From Cohnella herbarum (lineage in GTDB: Bacteria; Bacillota; Bacilli; Paenibacillales; Paenibacillaceae): DNA of 64,000 bases. The stretch is taken from positions 5,580,001-5,644,000 of the forward strand of contig NZ_CP051680.1 of NCBI RefSeq assembly GCF_012849095.1, in the 5' to 3' direction. The notes under the pieces were generated by a model. It had not been told where the DNA came from. It worked only from the letters and a program-made list of their open reading frames with translations, and made no database searches. Shown here in pieces: positions 30,058 through 40,350 of the stretch. The position numbers and the translations under genes are program-made. Positions within the stretch are counted from its first letter, which is position 1, and each line of letters begins with the position of its first letter.

Positions 30058-31854
30058 TCAAGCAGGCTGCTCGGCGGCCTTATCATTTGCTTCCTCCGGA
30101 GACGATTCCGCCCCTTGCCATAACAGTTGCATTTCTGCGCTGGTCGCAAGCAGCTCCGAGAGAGTCCCTTCAGCCTCTATCCGGCCATCCTTCAAGACGA
30201 TAATATGATCTGCGCGAGCAAGCGCCGCTCGGCGATGAGATACCGCGATACAGGTAATATCCCGTTCTTGGAATAGTCGCTCCCATAGCACTTTTTCCGT
30301 CTCGACATCGAGAGCGCTGGACAGATCGTCGAAGATGAACAAATCGGATTGCGTCAACAACATCCGCGCCGTTGCGGCGCGTTGAACCTGTCCGCCGGAC
30401 AACATCACGCCTCGAGGACCGACGAACGTCTCGAGTCCGTTTTCCAGCGTCTGAAGATCCTGTTCCATTACGGCCAACCGGATAACCCGGTCGAAATCGT
30501 CATCCGACGTGCTCTTACCCTGCGTAATGTTCTCGCGAAGCGAGTCGCTGAACAACCGGGGTACTTGCGGCGTGTAGGAAGTTCTTGGCGGCTTAAGAAA
30601 GTTGGCGGGATCCTCCACTAAGCGTCCGTTCCATTCAATCGTCCCGTCCGTCTTCGGGAGCAGTCCTAGAAGCGTTCGCACCAATGACGATTTGCCCGAG
30701 CCGATCCTTCCCGTGATGACCAGAAACTCGCCGCGTTCCAACCGGAAGCTGATGTCTCTTATTCCATTCTCGGACTTCGGATATTTGTACGCGAGCCCGC
30801 GTACTTCCAGGCTTCGCAGGCGGTCACCCTCGTTAGCGTCCGGTTCAGTGACATTGGGAGGATCGCCGTACAGATAAATCTTGCTGTGTTCCGCGACTCT
30901 GTCTTCCTCGCCGGGACGAAACAGAATCCTCATCCGATTGAGAGCGACCCGTAATCGCTTATGCTGGAAAACCATGTAGCCGAACAAGGAAATGCTGAAC
31001 GAGAAAGTAGTCAGGTAAGAGGTGAAGAGCGCGAAATCGCCGACGGTGAATCGGCCAGCCTTCATCTCAGATGCGCACATTAAGAGTATGACGCCCGTAC
31101 AGATGCTGAGCACATGCTGGTTCAGCGATTTCATCCACTGCTTGAACAGATTGTCGCGAAGCGCCGCCTTCCGCCGGTTTTCGTTCAGCGTCAGGAATCG
31201 GTTCAGCACATGTTCTTCCGCTTGCCCCAGCTTAACGGCTTGAGCGGCTCCGAACGTCTCGGCGATGAAGCCGGTAATGCGGCCGGTCGCTTCCCTGTTT
31301 AACTGGGAGTATTTTCTCGCGCGGTTACCGGACAAATTGTTTAGCAGAGTGACGACCATGAGCGGAAGAATGGCCACGCACGTGATTAGCCAGTTAATTC
31401 GGGCCATCACCACTACGCAGGTGACGGCATATATCACCCGACCCCAGAAGTCGACCCAAGACTCCACGTAATCGACCACCTCGTCCACGTCTTCCCGGAA
31501 GCGGGTCATGGCTTCGCCGGGGGACGCGGGCAAGTTGCGGCCGGGCCATCGCATAATTCCTTCCAGCAAATTATTGCGCAGAACGGCTTGCAGATGGTAG
31601 ATGTAGGTTACCCATTTGTAAAAGGCAACGTAGAACATGCCTACTCTCGTAAATCTGATAAGGCCGACAACAATAAGCGGAAACGCGAGCCATAGGAAAT
31701 CGTGGGATTGGCCCGTGGCTCGGTCGAAGAACCATTTCATGCCTAGTCCTATACCAACGGGTAAGGCATGAAAGATACCCCATAATAATCCGTTGATGAT
31801 ATATAGGGAGGGGTTGTATCGAAATAAGCGCCCCAAGAACCGGGTGACGGTCAT
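30058..31854 (-). CDS. Heterodimeric ABC exporter subunit 2 (BmrD/YheH-like position)
   Basis: 598 residues; the start ATGA overlaps the upstream subunit's stop. Six membrane helices (about 1-320) followed by an ATPase domain: Walker [10 protein letters not shown], signature LSGGQ, Walker [12 protein letters not shown]. The catalytic Glu after Walker B is Asp, so this subunit supplies the weak ATP site, typical of one half of a heterodimer. With its partner it likely exports drugs or peptides. Transcription comes from the leader promoter at 33.85 kb. Confidence 0.92.
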   Translation of the reverse strand: MTVTRFLGRLFRYNPSLYIINGLLWGIFHALPVGIGLGMKWFFDRATGQSHDFLWLAFPLIVVGLIRFTRVGMFYVAFYKWVTYIYHLQAVLRNNLLEGIMRWPGRNLPASPGEAMTRFREDVDEVVDYVESWVDFWGRVIYAVTCVVVMARINWLITCVAILPLMVVTLLNNLSGNRARKYSQLNREATGRITGFIAETFGAAQAVKLGQAEEHVLNRFLTLNENRRKAALRDNLFKQWMKSLNQHVLSICTGVILLMCASEMKAGRFTVGDFALFTSYLTTFSFSISLFGYMVFQHKRLRVALNRMRILFRPGEEDRVAEHSKIYLYGDPPNVTEPDANEGDRLRSLEVRGLAYKYPKSENGIRDISFRLERGEFLVITGRIGSGKSSLVRTLLGLLPKTDGTIEWNGRLVEDPANFLKPPRTSYTPQVPRLFSDSLRENITQGKSTSDDDFDRVIRLAVMEQDLQTLENGLETFVGPRGVMLSGGQVQRAATARMLLTQSDLFIFDDLSSALDVETEKVLWERLFQERDITCIAVSHRRAALARADHIIVLKDGRIEAEGTLSELLATSAEMQLLWQGAESSPEEANDKAAEQPA

Positions 31855-33596
31855 GCTAATTCCTCCTGTCGGTCGGTTTGCAGCAACCGAAAGTATTCCG
31901 ATGACGGGTTGTGCGCTAACGCTTCCCTCATCCCGAATTCTATCAAGCGTCCTTCGCGAAGGACCATAATCTTATCGACGTTGTCGAGCGTAGATATACG
32001 GTGAGCAATTATAATTCCGGTGCAGCGCTCCAGCAATTGATCCACGGCCGTCTGCAGGGTGGCCTCCGTCGCGGCATCGAGCCTCGAGGACGGTTCGTCA
32101 AGAATGACCAAACTCGGCTTGGTCAAGAAAACCCGCGTCAATGCGAACAATTGTGCTTCACCGGCGGAAAGGGACGCACCTCCGGCCGATAGATGGGTAT
32201 CCAGACCGTGCGGCATCGCGTCGATCCAAGGCCGAAGCCCGAGCCGTTCGGTCGTCTCGAAGACTTCTTCGTCAGACAGGTCGGGATTGAAAAGCGTCAA
32301 ATTATCTCTGAGCGTGCCGTCGAACAATTGAACGTCCTGGGTAACCATGCCCACCCTTCGGTAGAGCGCCTCCAGTCGCAATGAACGGATATCCACGCCT
32401 CCGACCCGAATAGCGCCATTATCAATGTTGTACAGTCGGAGCAGCAGACGGCTGATGCTGGATTTGCCGCTTCCTGTGCGCCCTACAACCCCGAGGCGCT
32501 CCCCGGGCTTGAGTTCAAAGCTGATGTCGTGCAGCACCCGTAGATCCTCGTTGTAGCTGAAGTTCACTTGTTCGAAACATACGGAGAGCGGGCCTTCAGG
32601 GAGTTCATCTTCATCTCCCTCTTTAATCTCGCTTTGCAAAGAGAGTAGCTCCCGGGAACGGAGCATGCCTGATTTCGCCTTCTGGAATTCCTGCATCTGG
32701 TTGCCGAGTTGTTCGATCGGATCGTTCAGCATTTGCGTGTATTGGAAGAAGAGGAATAGCGTGCCGAGCGTAATCTGGCCGTGCAAATATAGTCGAACGC
32801 TTATTAGAAGCACTGCCGTGACCGAGATCGTGAATAAGACGACCGTGACGTTCCACGGCGTGACGCGGAGCATCCATGCTTTGAGGCCGCTTCTGAAGAC
32901 GGATCGCATCGCCCGATGATAACGATTCATCAAGCGCGGAACGCCCCCGTTGGCTTGGACGTCTTCGATACCCGATATTCTTTCCTCGATTAGGCCGAAC
33001 AAGGAAGCGTTTGCTTGACGCTCCGCCTGGGAAGCCTTCACGCCTAAGTTGCGGATGGCGAACATGACTCCGACGGACAGGCAGGTGAACGCAGTCATGG
33101 TTGCGGCGATCGGTAAGCTGTAGATGAACATATACCCAAGAATACCCGTGAGTAGCACGAAGCTTCCTACGATCTGCACGATGAACATCCCGAAGAAATT
33201 CGACATGTGAGTGACGTCCCCGTCGATTCGTTCGATCATTTCGCCAGGCGTTTTCCTATTGTGGAATCTCATATCCAGCCGCAAAGTGTGCTTGAGCAGA
33301 CTGGCCCGAATCCGATTGGTCGAGCGCCAAGCCACGTCGTTCCCGAGATAGTCGAGCGATACCGTGAAGAGCTGGTTCAGAACGGCGACGCCGAGGTATA
33401 GACCCGCTAGCGCCAGCAGGCTGGAGATCGTTCCAGAGCCGGTCGCCTGATCGATAAAGCGCTGCACGATCTGCGGATTGATGAGTTGTAAAGCGATCGA
33501 AATCAGCAGGATGAACAACAAGAGGGTCAATCGCCACTTAACGGGGCGAAGATATTGGAGAAGCCAGGACATAGAGAGCGATTGTTTAGGCGGCAT
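31851..33596 (-). CDS. Heterodimeric ABC exporter subunit 1 (BmrC/YheI-like position)
   Basis: 581 residues; ATG 33596 after AAAGGGG (the open frame extends further up through the attenuator but without a start signal). Membrane domain (about 15-310) and ATPase domain with Walker [10 protein letters not shown], a degenerate signature LSAGE, and Walker [13 protein letters not shown] with the catalytic Glu. Its partner has the complementary defects, so together they form one full and one weak ATP site. Preceded by a 26-codon leader and an attenuator, as expected for an antibiotic-inducible exporter. Confidence 0.92.
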   Translation of the reverse strand: MPPKQSLSMSWLLQYLRPVKWRLTLLLFILLISIALQLINPQIVQRFIDQATGSGTISSLLALAGLYLGVAVLNQLFTVSLDYLGNDVAWRSTNRIRASLLKHTLRLDMRFHNRKTPGEMIERIDGDVTHMSNFFGMFIVQIVGSFVLLTGILGYMFIYSLPIAATMTAFTCLSVGVMFAIRNLGVKASQAERQANASLFGLIEERISGIEDVQANGGVPRLMNRYHRAMRSVFRSGLKAWMLRVTPWNVTVVLFTISVTAVLLISVRLYLHGQITLGTLFLFFQYTQMLNDPIEQLGNQMQEFQKAKSGMLRSRELLSLQSEIKEGDEDELPEGPLSVCFEQVNFSYNEDLRVLHDISFELKPGERLGVVGRTGSGKSSISRLLLRLYNIDNGAIRVGGVDIRSLRLEALYRRVGMVTQDVQLFDGTLRDNLTLFNPDLSDEEVFETTERLGLRPWIDAMPHGLDTHLSAGGASLSAGEAQLFALTRVFLTKPSLVILDEPSSRLDAATEATLQTAVDQLLERCTGIIIAHRISTLDNVDKIMVLREGRLIEFGMREALAHNPSSEYFRLLQTDRQEELA

Positions 33597-33671
33597 GGCG
33601 GGGCCCCTTTCTAAGTAAAAGCAACGCAGGCATGACCGTCGCGACCGTAAGGGCGGGAACCCTGGAGAAGG

Positions 33672-33705
33672 AAACAGAAAACCCCAGGCGTAACCGCCCG
33701 GGGTT
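33672..33705 (-). terminator. Attenuator in the ABC exporter leader
   Basis: On the - strand AACCCCGGGCG and CGCCTGGGGTT pair around GTTA, followed by TTTCTGTTT. It stands between the leader peptide stop and the first exporter gene, so it must be read through for exporter expression. Confidence 0.82.
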
Positions 33706-33724
33706 GAGGTATACATGAGGACAA

Positions 33725-33805
33725 TTAATGCATACGCACGACGGGATCAGCCGATCGATACAAGGCTATGAAGTTGGATTGTTGAGCGTTGATCTGGTTT
33801 TGCAT
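33725..33805 (-). CDS. 26-residue leader peptide of the ABC exporter
   Basis: ATG 33805 lies behind AAAGGGAGGT at a good distance. The peptide begins MQNQINAQQSNF and ends DPVVRMH. Stop TAA is at 33727-33725, 20 nt before the attenuator stem. The strong ribosome site, short length and position fit ribosome-mediated attenuation, in which a drug-stalled ribosome prevents the terminator from forming, as described for bmrB-bmrCD in B. subtilis. Peptide similarity to BmrB was not checked. Confidence 0.75.
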   Translation of the reverse strand: MQNQINAQQSNFIALYRSADPVVRMH

Positions 33806-33845
33806 CGGTGGCGACCTCCCTTTTCTTGATTAAATGAATACGAAG

Positions 33846-33875
33846 ACTATATCACGGGCCAACGAAAAGCGTCAA
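33846..33875 (-). promoter_or_regulatory. Promoter of the ABC exporter operon
   Basis: On the - strand TTGACG (33875-33870), 18-nt spacer, TATAGT (33851-33846), about 40 nt before the leader peptide start. Confidence 0.75.
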
Positions 33876-33918
33876 CCAATAAATGTTATCTGAAGAACAT
33901 TTTTACTAGAGCAAACCA

Positions 33919-33950
33919 TAAAAAAGAACCGCGCATCGGCACGGTTCTTC
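33919..33950 (-). terminator. Terminator of tRNA-Arg
   Basis: On the - strand AAGAACCG, a 10-nt loop, CGGTTCTT and a T run. Confidence 0.82.
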
Positions 33951-33963
33951 AACATTTTATAAA

Positions 33964-34039
33964 TGGCGGCCCCGAGAGGACTTGAACCTCCGACCTGCGG
34001 TTTAGGAAACCGTCGCTCTATCCGCTGAGCTACGGAGCC
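33964..34039 (-). tRNA. tRNA-Arg (CCT anticodon)
   Basis: 76 nt on the - strand: acceptor GGCTCCG/CGGGGCC, D-arm AGCTCAGCGGATAGAGC, anticodon loop TTCCTAA (CCT), T-arm GGTTCAAGTCC, discriminator G, encoded CCA. A terminator follows. Confidence 0.96.
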
Positions 34040-34190
34040 ACAGCAATAGTCATTATAACACGAATCCTCCTTAGAACCAAAACAAAATTGTGCCATTTTA
34101 TACAAAGCCGTGCACTCGAATACTAAAATATGAATCCCCACCGATGCCATGATCAAGCCGCGAAAATCGCGGCTTTTAGCTTGAACGATT

Positions 34191-35837
34191 TTATTGCAGC
34201 AACGAATCGATGACGAAAGCGATGCGCAAACGCAAGGAATCGCTCGGGTCGCGTAGATGCCGATTCGTCAGCTGCTCGCATTTATCCAAGCGGTAAATGA
34301 CGGTATTGCGATGGATATAGAGCTGTTTGGCCGTTTCGGCAATTTGACATTGATTGTCCAAATAGACCCGCAGCGTTTTCATTAGGTCCTCTTTTTCTTT
34401 ATCCTCTTTTTTCAACAACTCCTTAAAACTGTCCCGCCAAAATTCAATTAAATCTTCGTTGTTAATTAAGCGAAGCAAATCTACCGTTTCTTTGGCCCGA
34501 TAGGACTGAACAAACATCCGCATGTTTGCCAGAAAACCGGACTGTAAGGCATCGAATGCCTGAGAATAAGTCAATGGAATATCTATTAATTGCTCGACGG
34601 GCGTACCGACTCCAAAAGAAACCGGAATGGATAAACGCTGGTAAAGCTGCTCTTGCGCAGTGGAGATCCGTTTGAGCAACGCTTCCTCGCTCGATTCTGT
34701 TCGTTGTGAAGAAAAGAGCAGCACAATGAGATCATTCTTCGTGAACATTACAAAGGGAAGACCTAACTTGGTAAATTCGTACTTTAATTGAGCATACAAA
34801 TAATCTCGCTTAGCATAGATGTCTTCTGCAGAACGGTGCTCTATACGATAAGGAAAATGGTCCGTAGTCTGATCTTCTTTGGCCACAACGCAGATATAGG
34901 GGGATGAATTTAGAAGTCCGTAATTTTTCCCCCTATTGATAATTTCTTGATCCGATGCGACGCGGCCTTCGATCAAATCGGAGAAAAACTCATTCTTGTA
35001 CCGACGAGACCTCTCCTTGACAGCTTGCCTCTTCATCATTTCAAATCCGATGATGTTAGCAACTTGCTCGACGACGAGCCTCGGGAGCGGGATACTTTTC
35101 AACAAAGGATTCAATACGAGCAGACTTCCTTGATGGCGGTCCGTGTTGATGGGGTAAGCGATGATCTCAATTGGCCTCATTGGCGTAGGGTCTAGCAGAC
35201 AGAACTGTCTGACGACCGGATCCAGGTCCGGATGCTCCAGATAAAAACGAAGAATAGTCGGTATTATCATCTGATAGGGCGGGTGCCCAAAATGTACGGA
35301 ATAGGAAAGCGGTTCCGGTTTTCGATCCAGCAGAAGGACTGGGCATTCCAATAAGGTTGCAAGCGAATCGATAATCTCTGTAAGCCCCTTGCCATTCATC
35401 GCCATCCGAGAAAAGGACTGATGCATCTCTAAAGCAAACCGCAGCTCCTCTGTTTTCTTCTCGAGGACAAAGCTTAGGGATTGGCCCAACATCTCTCCGA
35501 GTGCCTGGTCAAGAGGCAGTTCAATAATCGGGAAGCTTAACCGATCGGCTAACTTCAATACATTAATAGGGATCTCGGAAAGAAATCTTTTTGTTTTAAT
35601 ACCCAGTCCTGCGCATCCATTGCCAGCCATAAGGCTAACGAGGGTCTCCAGAGCTTCCGGCTGGTCTTTCACGGCAAAAGCAGTCGTTAAGAGAAGTTCT
35701 TCCGGCTTTAGAAAATCGATAATATCTGGCGCATCCATCATATTCACTGAGGTCACGGTATTTGAGGAGCCCTTGTGGCCCGCAACCATTTTCGCTTCAT
35801 GAAAAACCGGAATTTGGAGCAAATCGTCTAATGTCAT
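34191..35837 (-). CDS. pucR: PucR-family transcriptional regulator
   Basis: 548 residues from ATG 35837 (GGGTGAT upstream). N-terminal PucR sensing domain (about 5-125: TLDDLLQIPVFHEAKMVAG, FLKPEELLLTTAFAV), a middle GGDEF-like region, and a C-terminal helix-turn-helix of the HTH_30 type (TLRVYLDNQCQIAETAKQLYIHRNTVIYRLDKCE). PucR controls purine breakdown genes in B. subtilis. It is transcribed away from the ureide operon and very likely regulates it from the shared intergenic region. Confidence 0.92.
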   Translation of the reverse strand: MTLDDLLQIPVFHEAKMVAGHKGSSNTVTSVNMMDAPDIIDFLKPEELLLTTAFAVKDQPEALETLVSLMAGNGCAGLGIKTKRFLSEIPINVLKLADRLSFPIIELPLDQALGEMLGQSLSFVLEKKTEELRFALEMHQSFSRMAMNGKGLTEIIDSLATLLECPVLLLDRKPEPLSYSVHFGHPPYQMIIPTILRFYLEHPDLDPVVRQFCLLDPTPMRPIEIIAYPINTDRHQGSLLVLNPLLKSIPLPRLVVEQVANIIGFEMMKRQAVKERSRRYKNEFFSDLIEGRVASDQEIINRGKNYGLLNSSPYICVVAKEDQTTDHFPYRIEHRSAEDIYAKRDYLYAQLKYEFTKLGLPFVMFTKNDLIVLLFSSQRTESSEEALLKRISTAQEQLYQRLSIPVSFGVGTPVEQLIDIPLTYSQAFDALQSGFLANMRMFVQSYRAKETVDLLRLINNEDLIEFWRDSFKELLKKEDKEKEDLMKTLRVYLDNQCQIAETAKQLYIHRNTVIYRLDKCEQLTNRHLRDPSDSLRLRIAFVIDSLLQ

Positions 35838-36023
35838 TGATATCACCCACGTTATATAATATGACACGGAAGATGCGAACAGCAGATCCGATTGTACACT
35901 CCGACTATGAAACCTGCCTTTTTTTGGTCATTATAACCGATGACAAACCGGAAGTTGATACTTATTATATAGTCAATGACATATTAATGATATCAAACTT
36001 AACACAATGAGGAGAGAAGAACA

Positions 36024-36866
36024 ATGAAGAAAATGGGATCTGTTGTAATACTTGCGATGTTGTTATTGTTGGTGTCCGCATGTGGGTCAAAGGAAGCGAC
36101 AAGTACGCCTGAAGCATCGACTGCCTCGCAGAGCGCTAAGGAAAGCACAGAAGCCAGCACGCAGGGCGGCACTGTAGACGAGATAAAAAAACGCGGCAAA
36201 TTGAATATTGGCACATCCGGTACGTTCAGACCGATGACCTTCATGGATGAGAAGGGAGAGCTTGTAGGCGTTGACATTGAAATTGGGCAGAAGATTGCAG
36301 AAAAACTCGGAGTAGAGCTTGAATGGTCAGTGGGCAATTTAGCCGGACTCATCCCTGCAATGCTTGCGGATAAATCAGACTTGGTGATGTTCAGTACGAC
36401 GATGAATCCGGATCGTCTGGAAGTCATCGATTTCTCTGAAGAATATACCTCTCTAGGGACGGTGGCAGTGGTGAAAGAAAGCAATACCACAGTGAAGGAT
36501 GTAACGGAGCTCGACGGGCTAATCATCGGTGTAATTGGCGGTTCGGGTGCACAATCAACTGCAGAGGGTATTGGCGGCTACAAGGAAATGAAACAATACC
36601 CGGGCCATGGCGAAGCAATCGCCGACTTGAAGTTAGGCCGGATCGACGTCTATGTAGCGGGAAGCATTGCAGCATACGATTTTATCAAACATGACACGGG
36701 CGGCGAGAAGCTGAAGGTTGTCGGACAGCACTATAACGAGTTGGATATCGGCGTAGGCATCCGCAAGAATGAACCTGAGCTGAAGGCTGTTGTAGACTCA
36801 GTCATTCAAGAGATGAAGCAGGACGGATCCCTGCAGCAATTGCTGGATAAATGGATTAGCAAGTGA
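36024..36866 (+). CDS. Family 3 (polar amino acid type) ABC binding lipoprotein
   Basis: 280 residues; ATG 36024 with GAGGAGAG upstream. Lipobox LLVSAC (Cys21), Ser/Thr linker, then a SBP_bac_3 domain: RGKLNIGTSGTFRPMTFMD, VGVDIEIGQKIAEKLGVELEW, and the AAVDSVIQEMKQDGSLQQLLDKW C-terminus type. The neighbours (PucR, UraD, allantoate hydrolase, PucG) suggest it binds a purine-derived ureide such as allantoin or allantoate instead of an amino acid; this is inferred. Confidence 0.9.
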   Translation: MKKMGSVVILAMLLLLVSACGSKEATSTPEASTASQSAKESTEASTQGGTVDEIKKRGKLNIGTSGTFRPMTFMDEKGELVGVDIEIGQKIAEKLGVELEWSVGNLAGLIPAMLADKSDLVMFSTTMNPDRLEVIDFSEEYTSLGTVAVVKESNTTVKDVTELDGLIIGVIGGSGAQSTAEGIGGYKEMKQYPGHGEAIADLKLGRIDVYVAGSIAAYDFIKHDTGGEKLKVVGQHYNELDIGVGIRKNEPELKAVVDSVIQEMKQDGSLQQLLDKWISK

Positions 36867-36896
36867 GCGACCTTTATTGAAAAGAGTGTGAGGAAT

Positions 36897-37541
36897 ATGA
36901 ACTGGGACATCATCTCCAATTATTGGCCGATTTATTTGAGCGGTGCAATTACGACCCTGAAAATATCGCTCTCAGTTATATTTTGTGCAACTGTACTGGG
37001 CTACTTCATTGCTCTTATGAGATTATCGAGTTCTCGATTGTTAAGAGGCGTAACTTTCACCTACGTTTGGGTTTTCCGTGGTGTGCCCATTATGCTTGTT
37101 CTGTTTTGGTTCTATTACGCAACGCCGTTCGGATTGGAATTATCCGCTTTTGCAGCAGCGCTCTGCGCATGTTCAATTGCTTCGGCAGCCTTCAAATCGG
37201 AAATTATCCGGGCAGGCTTAATGTCTGTAGATAAAGGACAATTGGAGGCTGCGGATTCGGTTGGAATGAATCCCTTGCAAAGAATGATCCGGATTACGAT
37301 TCCTCAAGCCGTTCGGTTAATTATCCCTCCCTATATTAATAACAGTGTCATTATTCTGAAGGAATCGGCTCAAGTATCGATCATCACAGTGCCTGACTTG
37401 ATGCTTGGCGCCCAACGGGCATACAATTCAACCTTTAGTGTTGCGGAAACATTAGGGGTTGCCGGAGTCCTCTACCTGACCATGACGAGCTGTATTATGC
37501 TGTTTCAAGCATTCATCGAGAAGAAATTGAGAATGAACTAA
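36897..37541 (+). CDS. Polar amino acid-type ABC permease
   Basis: 214 residues from ATG 36897 (GAGG just upstream); GTG 36888 is an alternative giving three more residues. Five membrane helices of the HisM/GlnP family, with the motif [16 protein letters not shown] and the coupling loop [32 protein letters not shown]. It is a single permease, so it should act as a homodimer. It stands between its binding protein and ATPase in the ureide operon. Confidence 0.92.
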   Translation: MNWDIISNYWPIYLSGAITTLKISLSVIFCATVLGYFIALMRLSSSRLLRGVTFTYVWVFRGVPIMLVLFWFYYATPFGLELSAFAAALCACSIASAAFKSEIIRAGLMSVDKGQLEAADSVGMNPLQRMIRITIPQAVRLIIPPYINNSVIILKESAQVSIITVPDLMLGAQRAYNSTFSVAETLGVAGVLYLTMTSCIMLFQAFIEKKLRMN

Positions 37542-37554
37542 GGAGGCTGAAACG

Positions 37555-38385
37555 ATGATCCGGATTCATAACTTGAACAAAAAGTTTAAGGAGAAGTCCG
37601 TACTGCGTAATATTGATCTCCACATCAAGGAAGGAGAGGTTGTCTCCATCATTGGCCCAAGCGGCGCTGGCAAAAGCACGTTGCTGCGGTGCATCAACAT
37701 GCTTGAGGTTCCAACGGAAGGTCAAATTTACGCTAATGACAGGCTTGTGCATTACAAGAATAATTCACAGGGGAAATTAACCTTTTTCTCGAAGATGAAG
37801 CTCACTTGGCTGCGAAAGCAGGTCGGAATGGTGTTCCAGCAATTTAATCTGTGGCCAAATAAGACGATACTGCAAAATATCATTGAAGGTCCGTGTATCG
37901 TAAATAAGGTGCCTCGTGAGCAGGCGGAAGCAAAAGCTAGGCAATTGCTTCAGAAAGTCGGCTTGGAGGATAAAATCAACGAATATCCGACCAGCTTGTC
38001 TGGCGGTCAGCAACAACGGGTGGCGATTGCCAGGGCGTTGGCCATGGAGCCCAAAATCATCTTATTCGACGAACCCACTTCAGCGCTCGACCCTGAATTG
38101 GTACATGAGGTCCTTGAAATTATGGTGAAGCTGGCGAGAGAAGGGATGACCATGGTCGTCGTTACGCATGAGATGAATTTTGCGCGCAATGTATCGACCC
38201 GCTTATTGTTTATGGAGGACGGCATGATCACGGGTGATGGAACGCCAGACGATTTGTTCGGCAATCCTTCGCCAAGAATGCTGAAGTTTATGCGCAACCT
38301 GGAGCAGTTCAATGTCGAGGAAAAAACGGAGTTGCAAGAAGATCGCACTTACGCCGCACATGCTGGCATCGCACATGGATTTTAA
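37555..38385 (+). CDS. ABC transporter ATPase (polar amino acid type)
   Basis: 276 residues; ATG 37555 after AAGGAGG. Complete ATPase: Walker [11 protein letters not shown]-loop [10 protein letters not shown], signature LSGGQQQR, Walker [14 protein letters not shown] and switch His in VTHEM. A stretch rich in Lys/Asn (about 62-85) between Walker A and the Q-loop is longer than usual for the family. It energises the preceding permease; the next gene is uraD, 19 nt after the stop. Confidence 0.94.
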   Translation: MIRIHNLNKKFKEKSVLRNIDLHIKEGEVVSIIGPSGAGKSTLLRCINMLEVPTEGQIYANDRLVHYKNNSQGKLTFFSKMKLTWLRKQVGMVFQQFNLWPNKTILQNIIEGPCIVNKVPREQAEAKARQLLQKVGLEDKINEYPTSLSGGQQQRVAIARALAMEPKIILFDEPTSALDPELVHEVLEIMVKLAREGMTMVVVTHEMNFARNVSTRLLFMEDGMITGDGTPDDLFGNPSPRMLKFMRNLEQFNVEEKTELQEDRTYAAHAGIAHGF

Positions 38386-38404
38386 CAGATAGAGGAGACA
38401 TTTC

Positions 38405-38920
38405 ATGAACACCTATACCCTCCATGAATTAAACCAAATGGGTCAGAATGAATTTGTTGAAGCGCTTGGATCGATCTTTGAATATTCCCCCTGGGTTGCA
38501 GAACGAGCATGGGCGGCTCAGCCATTCGTAAATAAAGCGAAATTGCACCAAAGCATGATCGCTGTCGTCGAGCAGATTTCTAATGATGAGAAAATAGCGC
38601 TGTTCAGGCAGCATCCCGACCTGGCTAGCCGGCTGCAGATGACTGAGTTTTCGGTGAAAGAGCAGCAGGGAGCAGGGTTGACCAGCTTGTCCCCTGAAGA
38701 GTATTCCGAATTCCGTGCTTGCAATGAGGCTTATGTGAACAAATTCGGATTTCCCTTCATCATAGCTGTCAAAGGGAAATCCAAAGAGATCATTCTGGAA
38801 GCAATGAGGAGTAGAGTCCATTGTGAGCCTGATCGGGAAATACAACAAGCTCTGCAAGAAATTGCGAACATTACCCGCTTTCGGATTGAGGACAAAATAC
38901 TCGATCATGAAGAAGTCTAG
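38405..38920 (+). CDS. uraD: OHCU decarboxylase
   Basis: 171 residues; ATG 38405 after AGAGGAG. Decarboxylates 2-oxo-4-hydroxy-4-carboxy-5-ureidoimidazoline to (S)-allantoin, the last step of urate oxidation. Family marks: LNQMGQNEFVEALGSIFEYSPWVAERAW at the N-terminus, FRQHPDLA containing the catalytic His, and FGFPFIIAVKGKSKEIILEAMRSR. In B. subtilis this domain is fused to or next to uricase (PucL); here it stands alone and no uricase gene is in the window. Confidence 0.92.
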   Translation: MNTYTLHELNQMGQNEFVEALGSIFEYSPWVAERAWAAQPFVNKAKLHQSMIAVVEQISNDEKIALFRQHPDLASRLQMTEFSVKEQQGAGLTSLSPEEYSEFRACNEAYVNKFGFPFIIAVKGKSKEIILEAMRSRVHCEPDREIQQALQEIANITRFRIEDKILDHEEV

Positions 38921-39057
38921 AGCCGCATGGGAACGAGGTTATCGTTATGCCGCTTTTCTGATAGGAGGTGGTTAAGCATTAGGGCTGGATGGATGACGAT
39001 GAATCACGTTATTTAAGGGGTTCCGCATCTGAGTACCGAAGCAAAGAGGAGTTGACA

Positions 39058-40350
39058 ATGATGGAGCAGATGTTGCTGACTGACAGCGTTCGGCGGGAAA
39101 GATTGCTGAACGAATTCCAGATGGACATAAGCAATCTGCTGGACTGGTTGGCTACTTATACGATAGAGAAACAACCGGGAATAACCCGACTGCTTTACTC
39201 CAAGGAATGGTTCAACGCCCAGAAAGCATTGGAAGCTCGAATGGAAGAGAGGGGATTAACACCATCATTTGATGAAGTTGGCAACTTATTTGGAACTATC
39301 CAAGGGGGTCATTCGGATTTGCCTTCCATACTTGTAGGATCTCATATCGATACGGTAGCGCAAGGGGGAAAGTATGATGGCGCATATGGCATCGTTGCTG
39401 GACTCATAGCTGTAGATTATTTGCAACGCACATACGGCCAACCGAAGTGTACCCTTGAAGTTGTATCGTTATGCGAGGAAGAGGGAAGCCGATTTCCTAT
39501 TGCCTATTGGGGTTCGGGAAGCATTGCAGGAGAGCGTAATTTCCAGCAAATCAAAAGTTTGAGAGACAGAGAGGGCATCTTATTCGTAGACGCCATGCAT
39601 GACTGTGGTTTCGGGGAATGCAGTGCGCGTGAAGCGGTACGCAAAGATATCGGCACTTTCGTGGAACTGCATATTGAGCAGGGCGGCGTATTGGAAGAAG
39701 AAGGGCTGTCGATCGGTATTGTTGAAGCAATTGCGGGTCAGATCAGGTTAAAATTCGAAATCATTGGCGAACCGAACCATGCTGGCACGACCCCCATGTA
39801 CATGAGGCGCGATGCGCTTGAAGGGGCTAGCGCGATGATTCGTTGGCTCCGTGATGCTGCGGTTCAGAAAGGACCGCCTCTTGTAGCGACAGTCGGAAGT
39901 CTGGATGTTAGTCCGAATGTTTCGAACGTTGTGCCAGGCCAGGCGATATTTACCGTCGATATACGCCATTCTGATGAGGTAGCGCTAGAGCAATTTCGCA
40001 GTGAAGTGATTACTCAATTCACATCGATTGCTGCTCAAAGAGGATTAGGCATTCAATATGTGGACTGGTTCAACGAGAAACCCGTTCCAATGGACGAAAA
40101 TTTGAATCGGCAACTGGTCCAAATTTGCGATGAAATGGATATCAAATATCGACAAATGGTAAGCGGGGCCGGGCATGATGCTCAGATGTTCAAACTGGTG
40201 TGCCCAACAGCGCTAGTGTTTGTACCAAGCCAAGGAGGCATTTCACATTCGCCGGAGGAATATTCGGACGCGAGGGAATTGGCGGTTGGCGTACTTTTAC
40301 TGGTCCAATTATTGTATAAATTAGGTTATGCTGAGGTGGAGAAAACATGA
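39058..40350 (+). CDS. Allantoate amidohydrolase / M20 hydantoinase-carbamoylase family
   Basis: 430 residues from ATG 39058, 6 nt after AGAGGAG; an upstream in-frame ATG (38989) is 20 nt from its nearest ribosome site. M20 peptidase-fold metalloenzyme: GSHIDTVAQGGKYDGAYG (metal His and Asp), CEEEGSRFP (Glu pair), HIEQGGVLEE, and GAGHDAQMF with the C-terminal His. The family cleaves allantoate, ureidoglycolate or N-carbamoyl amino acids. Context next to pucG favours allantoate (AllC/PucF role). The stop overlaps the pucG start. Confidence 0.9.
   Translation: MMEQMLLTDSVRRERLLNEFQMDISNLLDWLATYTIEKQPGITRLLYSKEWFNAQKALEARMEERGLTPSFDEVGNLFGTIQGGHSDLPSILVGSHIDTVAQGGKYDGAYGIVAGLIAVDYLQRTYGQPKCTLEVVSLCEEEGSRFPIAYWGSGSIAGERNFQQIKSLRDREGILFVDAMHDCGFGECSAREAVRKDIGTFVELHIEQGGVLEEEGLSIGIVEAIAGQIRLKFEIIGEPNHAGTTPMYMRRDALEGASAMIRWLRDAAVQKGPPLVATVGSLDVSPNVSNVVPGQAIFTVDIRHSDEVALEQFRSEVITQFTSIAAQRGLGIQYVDWFNEKPVPMDENLNRQLVQICDEMDIKYRQMVSGAGHDAQMFKLVCPTALVFVPSQGGISHSPEEYSDARELAVGVLLLVQLLYKLGYAEVEKT

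Noticed and set aside
33597..33716. Upstream extension of the first ABC exporter subunit
   Set aside because: It would translate through the attenuator hairpin and has no ribosome site; ATG 33596 with AAAGGGG is the start.
38961..39057. Earlier start of the allantoate hydrolase at ATG 38989
   Set aside because: The GGAGGT at 38963 is 20 nt away and the extra residues do not fit the family; ATG 39058 has a proper site.
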